Positions 20,260 to 27,192 of a stretch of DNA of 32,719 nucleotides are shown one piece after another. Source of the stretch: Myxococcales bacterium (GTDB taxonomy: Bacteria > Myxococcota_A > Polyangia > Haliangiales > Haliangiaceae); NCBI GenBank assembly GCA_016794545.1, contig JAEUJX010000140.1, positions 1-32,719 of the forward strand. The letters run 5' to 3'. Below the pieces are notes generated by a model. The model was not told where the DNA came from. It ran no database searches and saw only the letters and a list, made by a program, of their open reading frames with translations. The position numbers and the translations under genes are program-made. How positions within the stretch are numbered: position 1 is the first letter of the stretch; each line of letters starts with the position of its first letter.

Positions 20260-22088
20260 AGCCAACCGCCGTCGCGCTCGCGCTCGTCGCTGTCCTCGGG
20301 GCCTGCAAGGGCAGCGAAGCGCCGCGCGCGCCCGCACCAGCGCCCAAGCCCGATCCGCACTCGCAGTCCGAGCCGGCGCGGATCGTCGTCACGCACCTGG
20401 CGCTCGAGCTCACCGTCGACTTCGCGGCGCGCACGCTCGCCGGGACGGCGCGGCTGGACCTCGAGAAGCGAGACCCCAGCGCGACGGCGGTCGTCCTCGA
20501 CACCGAGGACCTGTTGATCGACAGCGTGGTCGACTGCGCGACGAAGGCGAAGCTCGGGCACGTGCTCGCGCCCGAGCGCCCGGTCCTCGGCCGTGCGCTG
20601 ACGATCGAGATCGGCGCGAGCGGCTGCGTCGAGATCGCGTACCGCACGGCGCCGGCGGCGCGCGCGCTGCTGTGGGTCGAGCCCAGCGGCACGCTCGGCA
20701 AGCAGCACCCGATGCTGTTCACGCAGTCGCAGGCGATCCTCGCGCGCACGTGGATCCCGCTCCAGGACTCGCCGGGCGTCCGGTTCACGTACGACGCGAC
20801 GATCCACGTGCCGAAGGGACAGTGGGCGCTGATGTCCGCGGAGAACCCGCAGCAGCTCTCGCCCGACGGCACGTACCGGTTCCGCATGCCCCAGCCGATC
20901 CCGAGCTACCTGATGGCGCTCGCGGTCGGCGACTTCGCGTTCCGGCCGATCGGCACGCGCACCGGCGTGTACGCGGAGCCCGCGCTGGTCGACGCCGCGG
21001 CGAAGGAGTTCGTCGAGGTCGATCAGATGATGGCCGCCGCCGAGGAGCTGTACGGGCCGTATCGCTGGGGCCGCTACGACATGCTCGTGCTGCCGCCGAG
21101 CTTCCCGTTCGGAGGGATGGAGAACCCGAAGCTCACGTTCCTCACGCCGACGGTGATCGCCGGCGACCGGTCGCTCGTCGATCTGATCGCGCACGAGCTC
21201 GCGCACTCGTGGTCGGGGAACCTGGTGACGAACTCGACGTGGAACGACTTCTGGCTCAACGAGGGGTTCACGACCTACGTCGAGCGCCGGATCATGGAGA
21301 AGGTGCGTGGCCCGGCGTACGGCGAGATCCAGTGGACGCTCGCCGAGAAGAGCCTGCGCGAGGTGCTCGCGAGGTACAAGGACACCGATCCGAACACGTT
21401 CCTCGCCCTGCGGCGCAGCGCGACCGACGAGCCCGATGACGTGCCCGGCAGCGTCGCGTACGAGAAGGGCTCGCTGCTGCTCCGCGCGCTGGAGCTCGCG
21501 TTCGGGCGCGACCGGCTGGATGCGTTCCTCCGGCGCCGGTTCGATCGCCTGGCGTTCCGGTCCTCGGACACCGAGACGTTCGAGGCCGACGCGAACGCCG
21601 AGCTGTTCGGGAAGCGGGCCGTCGGCTGGACGCTCGCGCCGTGGCTGCACGCGGGCGGCATCCCGCCGGGCCTCCCGCCGCAGCGCTCGGCAGAGGTGGC
21701 ACAGATCGAGGCGCTCGCGGCGCGCGTCGCGCTGCCGCCGCGCGGCTGGAACACCGCCGAGTGGACGATCTACCTCGACGCGATCCCGAAGACCGCGACG
21801 CGGGATCAGCTGCTCGCGCTCGATCAGCTGTTCGGCCTCACGCACGGCAACGCGGAGATCCTGATGTACTGGCTGCCGCACCTGATCCGCGCGGACATCC
21901 AGGCCGCGGCGCCGGTGATCGAGAGCTTCCTCACCACCGTCGGGCGCTACCGCATGGTGCGCCCCGTGTACGCGGCGATGATGGCGGGCGACGAGGCGTG
22001 GAAGACGCTCGCGCGCAGCATCTACGGCAAGGCGAAGGACCTGTATCACCCGATCGTCCGCGAGGGGATCGGGAAGCTCGTGAAGTGA
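20256..22088 (+). CDS. M1-family aminopeptidase lipoprotein (LTA4H/aminopeptidase B-like)
   Basis: 610 residues from GTG at 20256. The lipobox is LGAC (Cys17), followed by a Pro/Ala linker to about residue 40, so the enzyme is lipid-anchored. Active-site elements are GGMENPKLTF (GxMEN substrate loop, 286-295), zinc motif HELAH (His313, Glu314, His317) continuing SWSGNLV, third ligand Glu336 in WLNEGFTTYVE, and catalytic Tyr402 in VAYEKGSLLLR. The last ~150 residues form the helical repeat domain of the leukotriene-A4-hydrolase subgroup. It removes N-terminal residues from peptides. Its position after an OPT peptide importer suggests that it trims peptides at the envelope before uptake. Confidence 0.93.
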   Translation: MKPTAVALALVAVLGACKGSEAPRAPAPAPKPDPHSQSEPARIVVTHLALELTVDFAARTLAGTARLDLEKRDPSATAVVLDTEDLLIDSVVDCATKAKLGHVLAPERPVLGRALTIEIGASGCVEIAYRTAPAARALLWVEPSGTLGKQHPMLFTQSQAILARTWIPLQDSPGVRFTYDATIHVPKGQWALMSAENPQQLSPDGTYRFRMPQPIPSYLMALAVGDFAFRPIGTRTGVYAEPALVDAAAKEFVEVDQMMAAAEELYGPYRWGRYDMLVLPPSFPFGGMENPKLTFLTPTVIAGDRSLVDLIAHELAHSWSGNLVTNSTWNDFWLNEGFTTYVERRIMEKVRGPAYGEIQWTLAEKSLREVLARYKDTDPNTFLALRRSATDEPDDVPGSVAYEKGSLLLRALELAFGRDRLDAFLRRRFDRLAFRSSDTETFEADANAELFGKRAVGWTLAPWLHAGGIPPGLPPQRSAEVAQIEALAARVALPPRGWNTAEWTIYLDAIPKTATRDQLLALDQLFGLTHGNAEILMYWLPHLIRADIQAAAPVIESFLTTVGRYRMVRPVYAAMMAGDEAWKTLARSIYGKAKDLYHPIVREGIGKLVK

Positions 22089-22337
22089 TCAGGCGCCTTC
22101 GGCGCGCGTGTGGAACTTGAAGCCGGCCGCTTCCTTGACGTCCTTCTTCACCGCAGCCTCGAGCGCCTCGGCGTAGGCGTGGGGGTCGACCTTCGAGCTG
22201 CCGAGGTCGACCCAGATCTTGATGACGTCGATGTCATCGCCGGAGGGGCGGACCTGCACCTCGACGGGCGTGGCACCGGAGAACGCGAACCCCTTCACGT
22301 ACGCTTCGATCGCGCTGACGGCCCCGTTGATGTCCAT
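22089..22337 (-). CDS. small acidic protein next to BolA
   Basis: 82 residues from ATG at 22337, 12 bases after the BolA stop. Predicted layout is helix (AVSAIEAYVKGF), strand (PVEVQVRP), strand (IDVIKIWVDLG), helix (DPHAYAEALEAAVKKDVKEA), end. It has no Cys, signal peptide or known motif. Size and alternation are those of a small alpha/beta domain. Being last in an operon with bolA, it could be a partner or regulator, but I do not recognise the family. It is convergent with the aminopeptidase, whose stop codon is immediately adjacent. Confidence 0.7.
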   Translation of the reverse strand: MDINGAVSAIEAYVKGFAFSGATPVEVQVRPSGDDIDVIKIWVDLGSSKVDPHAYAEALEAAVKKDVKEAAGFKFHTRAEGA

Positions 22338-22349
22338 CCGCTCATCCTA

Positions 22350-22607
22350 CTACGGCGTCTTGGTCGTCAGCGAATCCACCGCGTGGACCGGCGGATTCGC
22401 CCCATTGATCAAGTGCTTGATCGCGCCGAGGACCAGGCGCTGCTGCTCGAGCATGCTCTTGCCGGCAAACGCGGTGGACACCACCCCGATCCGCCAGTGG
22501 CCGCCTCCGCCCGCGACCTCGACCGTGGCATCGGGCATCACCTTCTTGATCGAGTCGGTGATGGCATCCGGGATGGAGCCCACGAAGTCCGTCGCGTGAT
22601 CGCTCAT
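22350..22607 (-). CDS. bolA: BolA-family protein
   Basis: 85 residues from ATG at 22607. The family pattern is clear: an N-terminal helix with IKKVMPDATVEVAGGGGHW, then RIGVVSTAFAGKSMLEQQRL, LGAIKHLINGANPPVHAVDS and the terminal LTTKTP. The conserved QQRL, the loop around GGGGHW and the invariant His of PVHAV are the residues used by BolA proteins to bind monothiol glutaredoxins and share [2Fe-2S] clusters. BolA proteins act in iron-sulfur delivery and stress or envelope regulation. No glutaredoxin gene is in the window. It sits between a zinc-binding membrane protein (57 bases upstream) and a small unknown protein. Confidence 0.92.
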   Translation of the reverse strand: MSDHATDFVGSIPDAITDSIKKVMPDATVEVAGGGGHWRIGVVSTAFAGKSMLEQQRLVLGAIKHLINGANPPVHAVDSLTTKTP

Positions 22608-22663
22608 GCGCTGCTTCTACCCCACAACGAGCGGCGCCACCATCGTCAAGGCGCCGCGCGCGA

Positions 22664-22948
22664 TCAGCGGCGCAGCAGGGCGAGCAGCACGCCGACGCCG
22701 ACGCATCCGGCCATCACGAGGGCGAGCCAGCCGAGCAGGCCGACCCAGCCCGGCGCCAGGGACGTGCCGCCCTTCCGGGCGCAGCGCAGGCACACCGCGA
22801 ACGTGGTCGCTCCACCCTCGGTGAGCTCGCAGCAGTCGCCGCAGACCGGCGAGCGACAGCGGGCGCACGGACCGACCGCGGTCACGCCGCAGTGCGAGCA
22901 CCGCGCGAGCGGGCCCTCACCACCGCCGGCGGGCACGAGCGATGACAT
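22664..22948 (-). CDS. Cys-rich zinc-finger protein with C-terminal membrane helix
   Basis: 94 residues from ATG at 22948. Residues 17-56 carry nine Cys arranged as CSHC, CARC, CGDCC and CLRC (Cys 17, 20, 28, 31, 36, 39, 40, 53, 56), enough for two cross-braced zinc sites like a B-box or LIM-like fold. A Gly/Leu-rich hydrophobic helix follows (about 67-92, WVGLLGWLALVMAGCVGVGV) ending in RR, so the zinc domain is tethered to the membrane by a C-terminal anchor. Probably a cytoplasmic-face adaptor; no family name is known to me. First gene of the BolA operon. Confidence 0.72.
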   Translation of the reverse strand: MSSLVPAGGGEGPLARCSHCGVTAVGPCARCRSPVCGDCCELTEGGATTFAVCLRCARKGGTSLAPGWVGLLGWLALVMAGCVGVGVLLALLRR

Positions 22949-22954
22949 CGCCCT

Positions 22955-22966
22955 CGTACTGTACTG
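22955..22966 (-). promoter_or_regulatory. TACAGT -10-like element before the Cys-rich gene
   Basis: On the minus strand TACAGT lies nine bases before ATG 22948, with an SD-like GAGGG between. It fits TAnnnT and would give a very short or absent leader. No -35 is recognisable. Confidence 0.3.
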
Positions 22967-22977
22967 GCAACTCGACT

Positions 22978-23001
22978 CGCCTGGGCGTCATCCCCCAGGC
23001 G
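22978..23001. promoter_or_regulatory. 8-bp inverted repeat in divergent intergenic region
   Basis: CGCCTGGG and CCCAGGCG form a perfect 8-bp inverted repeat with an 8-base centre. It is in the 165-base gap between the divergent Cys-rich gene and the lysozyme-like lipoprotein gene. No T-run follows, so an operator is more likely than a terminator. I see no ORF in the rest of the gap. Confidence 0.4.
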
Positions 23002-23113
23002 TGACCCCCAGCCGCGCGCCCGCGCACGCGCGTCGCAAGTACGGGCTCTCGCACAACTCGCGCACCGATCTGACCGGCCACGCCATGCCCCTCGCCTTGC
23101 ACGGACGACCACC

Positions 23114-23836
23114 ATGGCCAAGCTGCTGGTTCTCGCGGCGCTCGTGCTCGGCGCCTGTGCATTGGACTCGGAACCCGAACCCGGCGAGCACGAGGAGGCC
23201 GCCGACCTCGAGCCGTTCGATGACGGCAAGGCCGACGGCGTCTCCGCGACGTTCAACCAGAACAACGTCGTCGACGACGCGCTGTTCACCGGGGACATGG
23301 ACGTGGCCGACGTGCAGGCGTTCCTCGAGGACACGCCGTATGGCACGCGGTCGTGGCTCGCGTCGTACAAGATCAACGGCGTGCCGGCGTCGCAGCGGAT
23401 CGTCGACGCGGCGCGCGCGGAGCGCATCCACCCGCTGATGCTGCTCGTGCGGATGCAGGTCGAGGCGTCGCTCGTCAGCAAGACCGCGACGCCGTCGCAG
23501 ACGCGGATCAACGCCGCGCTCGGCTGCGGCTGTCCCGACGGCGGCGGCTGCAGCGCGGCGTATCGCGGGCTCGACGCGCAGCTCACCTGCGGCGCGCACG
23601 TGCTGCGGCGCTGGTACGACGGCTCGTCCGAGGGCACCGGGCAGTGGAAGAAGGGGCAGGCGCGCAGGACGCTCGACCCGCGCACGGTCACGCCGGCGAA
23701 CCACGCCACCGCGTCGCTGTACGCGTACACGCCGTGGGTGCTCGTGGGCCGCGGGGGCAACTGGCTCGTCTGGAACGTCTCGAAGAAGTACGTGAAGTAC
23801 GCCGAGGATCAGGGCCTGATCCCGTCGACGCCGTAG
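23114..23836 (+). CDS. lipoprotein with lysozyme-like domain and DGKADG tag
   Basis: 240 residues from ATG at 23114. Lipobox LGAC (Cys15) is followed by an acidic linker ending in DDGKADG (36-42). The domain that follows, roughly 55-230, has helices around RIVDAARAERIHPLMLLVRM and QVEASLVSKT, like the catalytic-Glu helix of lysozyme/transglycosylase folds (HPxxLLxxxxxES/A). It also has a Cys-rich loop ALGCGCPDGGGCSAAYRGLD and CGAHVLRRWYDG. The Glu in QVEAS would be the candidate catalytic residue. Cell-wall cleavage is plausible but unproven; a wall-binding role is equally possible. It stands alone, 28 bases ahead of the flavoenzyme gene. Confidence 0.7.
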   Translation: MAKLLVLAALVLGACALDSEPEPGEHEEAADLEPFDDGKADGVSATFNQNNVVDDALFTGDMDVADVQAFLEDTPYGTRSWLASYKINGVPASQRIVDAARAERIHPLMLLVRMQVEASLVSKTATPSQTRINAALGCGCPDGGGCSAAYRGLDAQLTCGAHVLRRWYDGSSEGTGQWKKGQARRTLDPRTVTPANHATASLYAYTPWVLVGRGGNWLVWNVSKKYVKYAEDQGLIPSTP

Positions 23837-23864
23837 CGACCGGCGTCGTGTAGGATGCGCCGCC

Positions 23865-26327
23865 ATGTCCCGCCCGAACCTCCCCGAGCGCGCGCGCGTC
23901 GTCATCATCGGCGGCGGCATCATCGGCTGCTCGGTCGCGTATCACCTCGCGCACGCCGGCTGGCGAGACGTCGTGCTGCTCGAGCGCGACAAGCTGACGT
24001 CCGGCACCACGTGGCACGCGGCGGGCCTGATGGTGACGTTCGGCTCGACGTCGGAGACCTCGACGTGGATGCGCAAGTACTCGTGCGACCTCTACGAGGC
24101 GCTCGAGACGGAGACCGGGCAATCGACCGGCTTCAAGCGCACCGGGTTCATCGAGGTCGCGGCCGACCAGGATCGGCTCGAGGAGTACCGGCGCGTGTCG
24201 GCGTTCAACCGGCTGATGGGCATCGACGTCCACGAGATCTCGCCGGGCCAGGTCAAGGAGCTGTTTCCGCTCGCGCACGTCGACGATCTGCTGGCGGGTT
24301 TCTACGTGAAGGAGGACGGCCGCGCCGATCCGGTCGGCGTCACGATGGCGCTCGCGAAGGGCGCTCGCGCGCAGGGCGCGACGCTCCTCGAGGACACGCC
24401 GGTGATCGGGGTGAAGACGTCGCGCGGAGCGGTGAGCGCAGTGTCCACCGCCTACGGCGACATCGCGTGCGAGTACGTCGTCAACTGCGCCGGCATGTGG
24501 GCGCGCCAGCTCGGGGCGCAGAACGGCATCGCGATCCCGAACCAGGCGGCGGAGCACTACTACCTGATCACGGAGCGGATCCCGGAGCTCAGCAAGGACT
24601 GGCCGGTGCTCGAGGACCCGGCGTCGTACGTCTACTTTCGCGAGGAGGTCGGCGGCCTGATGATCGGGTTGTTCGAACCGATCTGCGCGCCGTGGAACGT
24701 CGGGCGCATCCCCGACGACTTCTCGTTCGGCGAGATCCAGCCCGACTGGGACCGCATGGGGCCGTACGTCGAGAAGGCGATGGCGCGGGTCCCGATCTCG
24801 ATGACCGCGGGCGTGAAGAAGTTCTTCTGCGGCCCGGAGAGCTTCACGCCGGACTTGCGGCCGATCGTCGGCGAGGCGCCGGAGGTGAAGAACTACTTCG
24901 TCGCGGCGGGCCTCAACTCGATCGGCATCCTGACCGGCGGCGGCATGGGCAAGGTCGTCGCGGACTGGATCATGACAGGCCGGCCGAACGTCGACGTCAC
25001 GGCGATGAACATCGACCGGCTGCACCACTACCAGACGACGCCGGAGTACCGCCGCACGCGCACCGTCGAGTCGCTCGGCATGGTCTACAAGTGCCATTAC
25101 CCGACGCACACGATGACCACGGCGCGCGGCGCCAAGGTGTCGCCGTTCTACGAGCGGCTGAAGGCGCGCGGCGCGTACTTCCGCGACGTCAGCGGCTGGG
25201 AGGGCGCCGACTGGTACAAGCCGGAGCTGCCGCGGATCGACCAGCACTCGTGGCAGCGCCAGCACTGGTTCCCGACGTGGGAGGCCGAGCACCGCGCCGC
25301 GCGCGACGGGGTGATCGTGATGGACATGTCGTTCATGTCGAAGTTCCTCGTCGAGGGACGCGATGCGGGCCGCGCCCTCAACTGGCTGTCGGCGAACAAC
25401 GTCGACGGGCCGGCCAACACGATCACGTACACGCAGTGGCTCGACGAGGCGGGCAAGCTGCAGGCGGACCTGACCGTCACCAAGCTCGCCGACGACAGGT
25501 ACTGGGTCGTCGCGTCCGACACGGCGCACCGCCACGTCCAGACCTGGATGCAGCGCTACTTCGACGCATCGGAGGCGCGCGCCCACGCGGCCGACCTGAC
25601 GGCGGCCTACGCCCAGCTGAACATCCAGGGCCCGCGCTCGCGCGAGCTGATGCAGCTGCTCACCAGCGCCGACATGAGCAACGAGGCGTTCCCGTTCCGC
25701 CACGCGCGCGAGATCGACATCGGCTACGCGAAGCTCCTCTGCATCCGGATCACGTACCTCGGCGAGCTCGGCTACGAGCTCTACATCCCCACCGAGCAGG
25801 CGCTCCACGTCTACGACCGCATCGTCGCCGCCGGCGAGTCCGTCGGCCTCGTGCACGCCGGCCTCAAGACGCTCGCGAGCTGCCGCATGGAGAAGGGCTA
25901 TCGCGACTACGGCCACGACATCGACAACACCGACACCGTCCTCGAGGCCGGCCTCGGCTTCGCCGTCGACCTCAAGAAGGCGGGCGGTTTCCTCGGCAAG
26001 GACGCGGTCGTCGCGCAGAAGGCCGCGGGCCCGCTGCCCAGGCGCCTGCTCCAGATCTTCGTGAAGGACCCCGAGCCGCTGATGTTCCACGCCGAGGTCG
26101 TCCGCAGGAACGGCGAGCCCGTCGGCTACATCCGCGCGGCCAGCTACGGCCACACCCTCGGCGGCGCGGTCGGCCTCGCGATGATCGCGGCGCCCACCGG
26201 CGCCGCGCTCGACCAGACGTGGATCGACGCCGGCACCTGGACCGTCGAGATCGCCGGACAGACCTACCCGGCCACGGCGTCCCTGAAGCCGCTGTTCGAT
26301 CCGGACAACAAGAAGATCAAGGGCTAA
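23865..26327 (+). CDS. FAD-dependent dimethylglycine/sarcosine dehydrogenase-like protein with GcvT domain
   Basis: 820 residues from ATG at 23865, with SD TAGGAT upstream. The N-terminal DAO-type flavin domain has VVIIGGGIIGCSVAYHLA (GxGxxG, 16-21) and SGTTWHAAGLM, where His51 is the residue that takes covalent FAD in dimethylglycine and sarcosine dehydrogenases. GLNSIGILTGGGMGKVVADW closes this domain (about residue 380). A linker domain follows, then a GcvT folate-binding region (about 470-810) with QLNIQGPRSRELMQLL, RITYLGELGYELYIP and the C-terminal GYIRAASYGHTLGGAVGLAM. The family demethylates N-methylglycines and passes the one-carbon unit to tetrahydrofolate. The exact substrate is not certain; no glycine-cleavage or betaine genes are adjacent. 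Confidence 0.9.
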   Translation: MSRPNLPERARVVIIGGGIIGCSVAYHLAHAGWRDVVLLERDKLTSGTTWHAAGLMVTFGSTSETSTWMRKYSCDLYEALETETGQSTGFKRTGFIEVAADQDRLEEYRRVSAFNRLMGIDVHEISPGQVKELFPLAHVDDLLAGFYVKEDGRADPVGVTMALAKGARAQGATLLEDTPVIGVKTSRGAVSAVSTAYGDIACEYVVNCAGMWARQLGAQNGIAIPNQAAEHYYLITERIPELSKDWPVLEDPASYVYFREEVGGLMIGLFEPICAPWNVGRIPDDFSFGEIQPDWDRMGPYVEKAMARVPISMTAGVKKFFCGPESFTPDLRPIVGEAPEVKNYFVAAGLNSIGILTGGGMGKVVADWIMTGRPNVDVTAMNIDRLHHYQTTPEYRRTRTVESLGMVYKCHYPTHTMTTARGAKVSPFYERLKARGAYFRDVSGWEGADWYKPELPRIDQHSWQRQHWFPTWEAEHRAARDGVIVMDMSFMSKFLVEGRDAGRALNWLSANNVDGPANTITYTQWLDEAGKLQADLTVTKLADDRYWVVASDTAHRHVQTWMQRYFDASEARAHAADLTAAYAQLNIQGPRSRELMQLLTSADMSNEAFPFRHAREIDIGYAKLLCIRITYLGELGYELYIPTEQALHVYDRIVAAGESVGLVHAGLKTLASCRMEKGYRDYGHDIDNTDTVLEAGLGFAVDLKKAGGFLGKDAVVAQKAAGPLPRRLLQIFVKDPEPLMFHAEVVRRNGEPVGYIRAASYGHTLGGAVGLAMIAAPTGAALDQTWIDAGTWTVEIAGQTYPATASLKPLFDPDNKKIKG

Positions 26328-26370
26328 TTAGGTCCGACCGAGTTAATGCGCGAACTGTGCAACACGTGGT

Positions 26371-26386
26371 GTCCGGCGGGCCGGAC
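26371..26386. terminator. candidate bidirectional terminator hairpin
   Basis: GTCCGG and CCGGAC pair across the loop CGGG, in the 61-base gap between the converging flavoenzyme and LamG-like lipoprotein genes, two bases after the latter's stop. There is no U-tract on either strand, so termination would be atypical. Confidence 0.45.
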
Positions 26387-26388
26387 GG

Positions 26389-27174
26389 TCACTGGGCGCA
26401 CGTGATCGGCGAGCTGTCGAACAAGAGCTCGTCGAACCAGGCCTCGGACGGCGGGAGAGACGTCACGATGCTCGGCCAGTCGATGCCGAGGTAGAGGTGG
26501 GTCGGTCGCGGATGTGGTGTGGCGCCGGTGGCGATGGCGGCGTCGGCGAGCTCGGTGCCATCGATGAAGATCCGGATGGTGCCGGTGGTGTCGGCCGGGA
26601 TCTCCATCTGGAGGCAGGTCCAGCGGTTCAGCGGGAACGCGGTGGCGGACTCGCGGTACTGCGTGGAGCTGTAGTCGTTGTTGACCACGACGCCGTCGCG
26701 GATGCCCATCGAGACGCCCTGGCCGCTGCCGTCGGCGAAGTTGAACAGCTGGTCGAACATCGTCGAGGCCGGCGTCGGCAAGTAGACGAACACGCGCGCG
26801 TGCAGGGTGCCGGTGATCGGGAGGCCGTCGTACGCGAGCAGGAGCGCGCGCGGGTACGTGGTCATCGTCGTGATCGGATCGGTCTGCGCGCGGATCGAGG
26901 AGCCGCCGCGGTAGGCGCGCACGGTGGACAGCGCGACGGTGCCTTGCTCGAGGTCGAGCTGCCAGCGCGGGTCGAGGACGGTGCCCTCGAAGCCGTCGCA
27001 CACGAGGCCGCCGGCCGTGCCGCACAGCGAGGGCGGGGCGTCGATCGTCATCATCGGTGCGTCGGCATCCGGGCCGCCGTCGTCCGGCGCGGCGTCGCGC
27101 GCGGCATCGAACGCGACGCGGCCGCACGCCGTCGTGACCACCAGCACGAGCACCCGGAGTCGCACCACGCTCAT
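26389..27174 (-). CDS. LamG/concanavalin-like lipoprotein
   Basis: 261 residues from ATG at 27174. Lipobox TTAC (Cys17) is followed by an Asp/Ala/Pro-rich linker (DAAPDDGGPDADAP) typical of myxobacterial surface lipoproteins. From about residue 50 the protein has a jelly-roll pattern of the LamG/concanavalin-like type: LVCDGFEGTVLDPRW, VRAYRGGSSIRAQTD, LHARVFVYLP, FPLNRWTCLQMEIPADTTGT, IRIFIDGTELADAAI and a final AWFDELLFDSSP. The Cys in LCGTAGGLVC and at the C-terminus (ITCAQ) may bridge. Such domains bind sugars or surface polymers; no catalytic residues are evident. Its start is only 15 bases from that of the divergent esterase gene. Confidence 0.82.
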   Translation of the reverse strand: MSVVRLRVLVLVVTTACGRVAFDAARDAAPDDGGPDADAPMMTIDAPPSLCGTAGGLVCDGFEGTVLDPRWQLDLEQGTVALSTVRAYRGGSSIRAQTDPITTMTTYPRALLLAYDGLPITGTLHARVFVYLPTPASTMFDQLFNFADGSGQGVSMGIRDGVVVNNDYSSTQYRESATAFPLNRWTCLQMEIPADTTGTIRIFIDGTELADAAIATGATPHPRPTHLYLGIDWPSIVTSLPPSEAWFDELLFDSSPITCAQ

Positions 27175-27192
27175 TGTACAGTCATTGCGATG
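27171..27192 (+). promoter_or_regulatory. compact divergent promoter region with TCATTG direct repeat
   Basis: Two copies of TCATTG (27171-27176 and 27182-27187) lie 11 bases apart, spanning the 15-base gap and one start codon. TACAGT (27177-27182) fits TAnnnT and lies 7 bases before the esterase ATG, the spacing for a leaderless message. Neither gene has a ribosome site. Confidence 0.4.

Noticed and set aside
17743-20337. 864-codon antisense frame over the OPT transporter
   Set aside because: Low-complexity Arg/His/Asp-rich translation; the opposite strand encodes a well-formed polytopic transporter.
24632-24847. Short minus-strand ORFs inside the dimethylglycine-dehydrogenase-like gene
   Set aside because: Fully inside a conserved coding region, with no ribosome site or motif.
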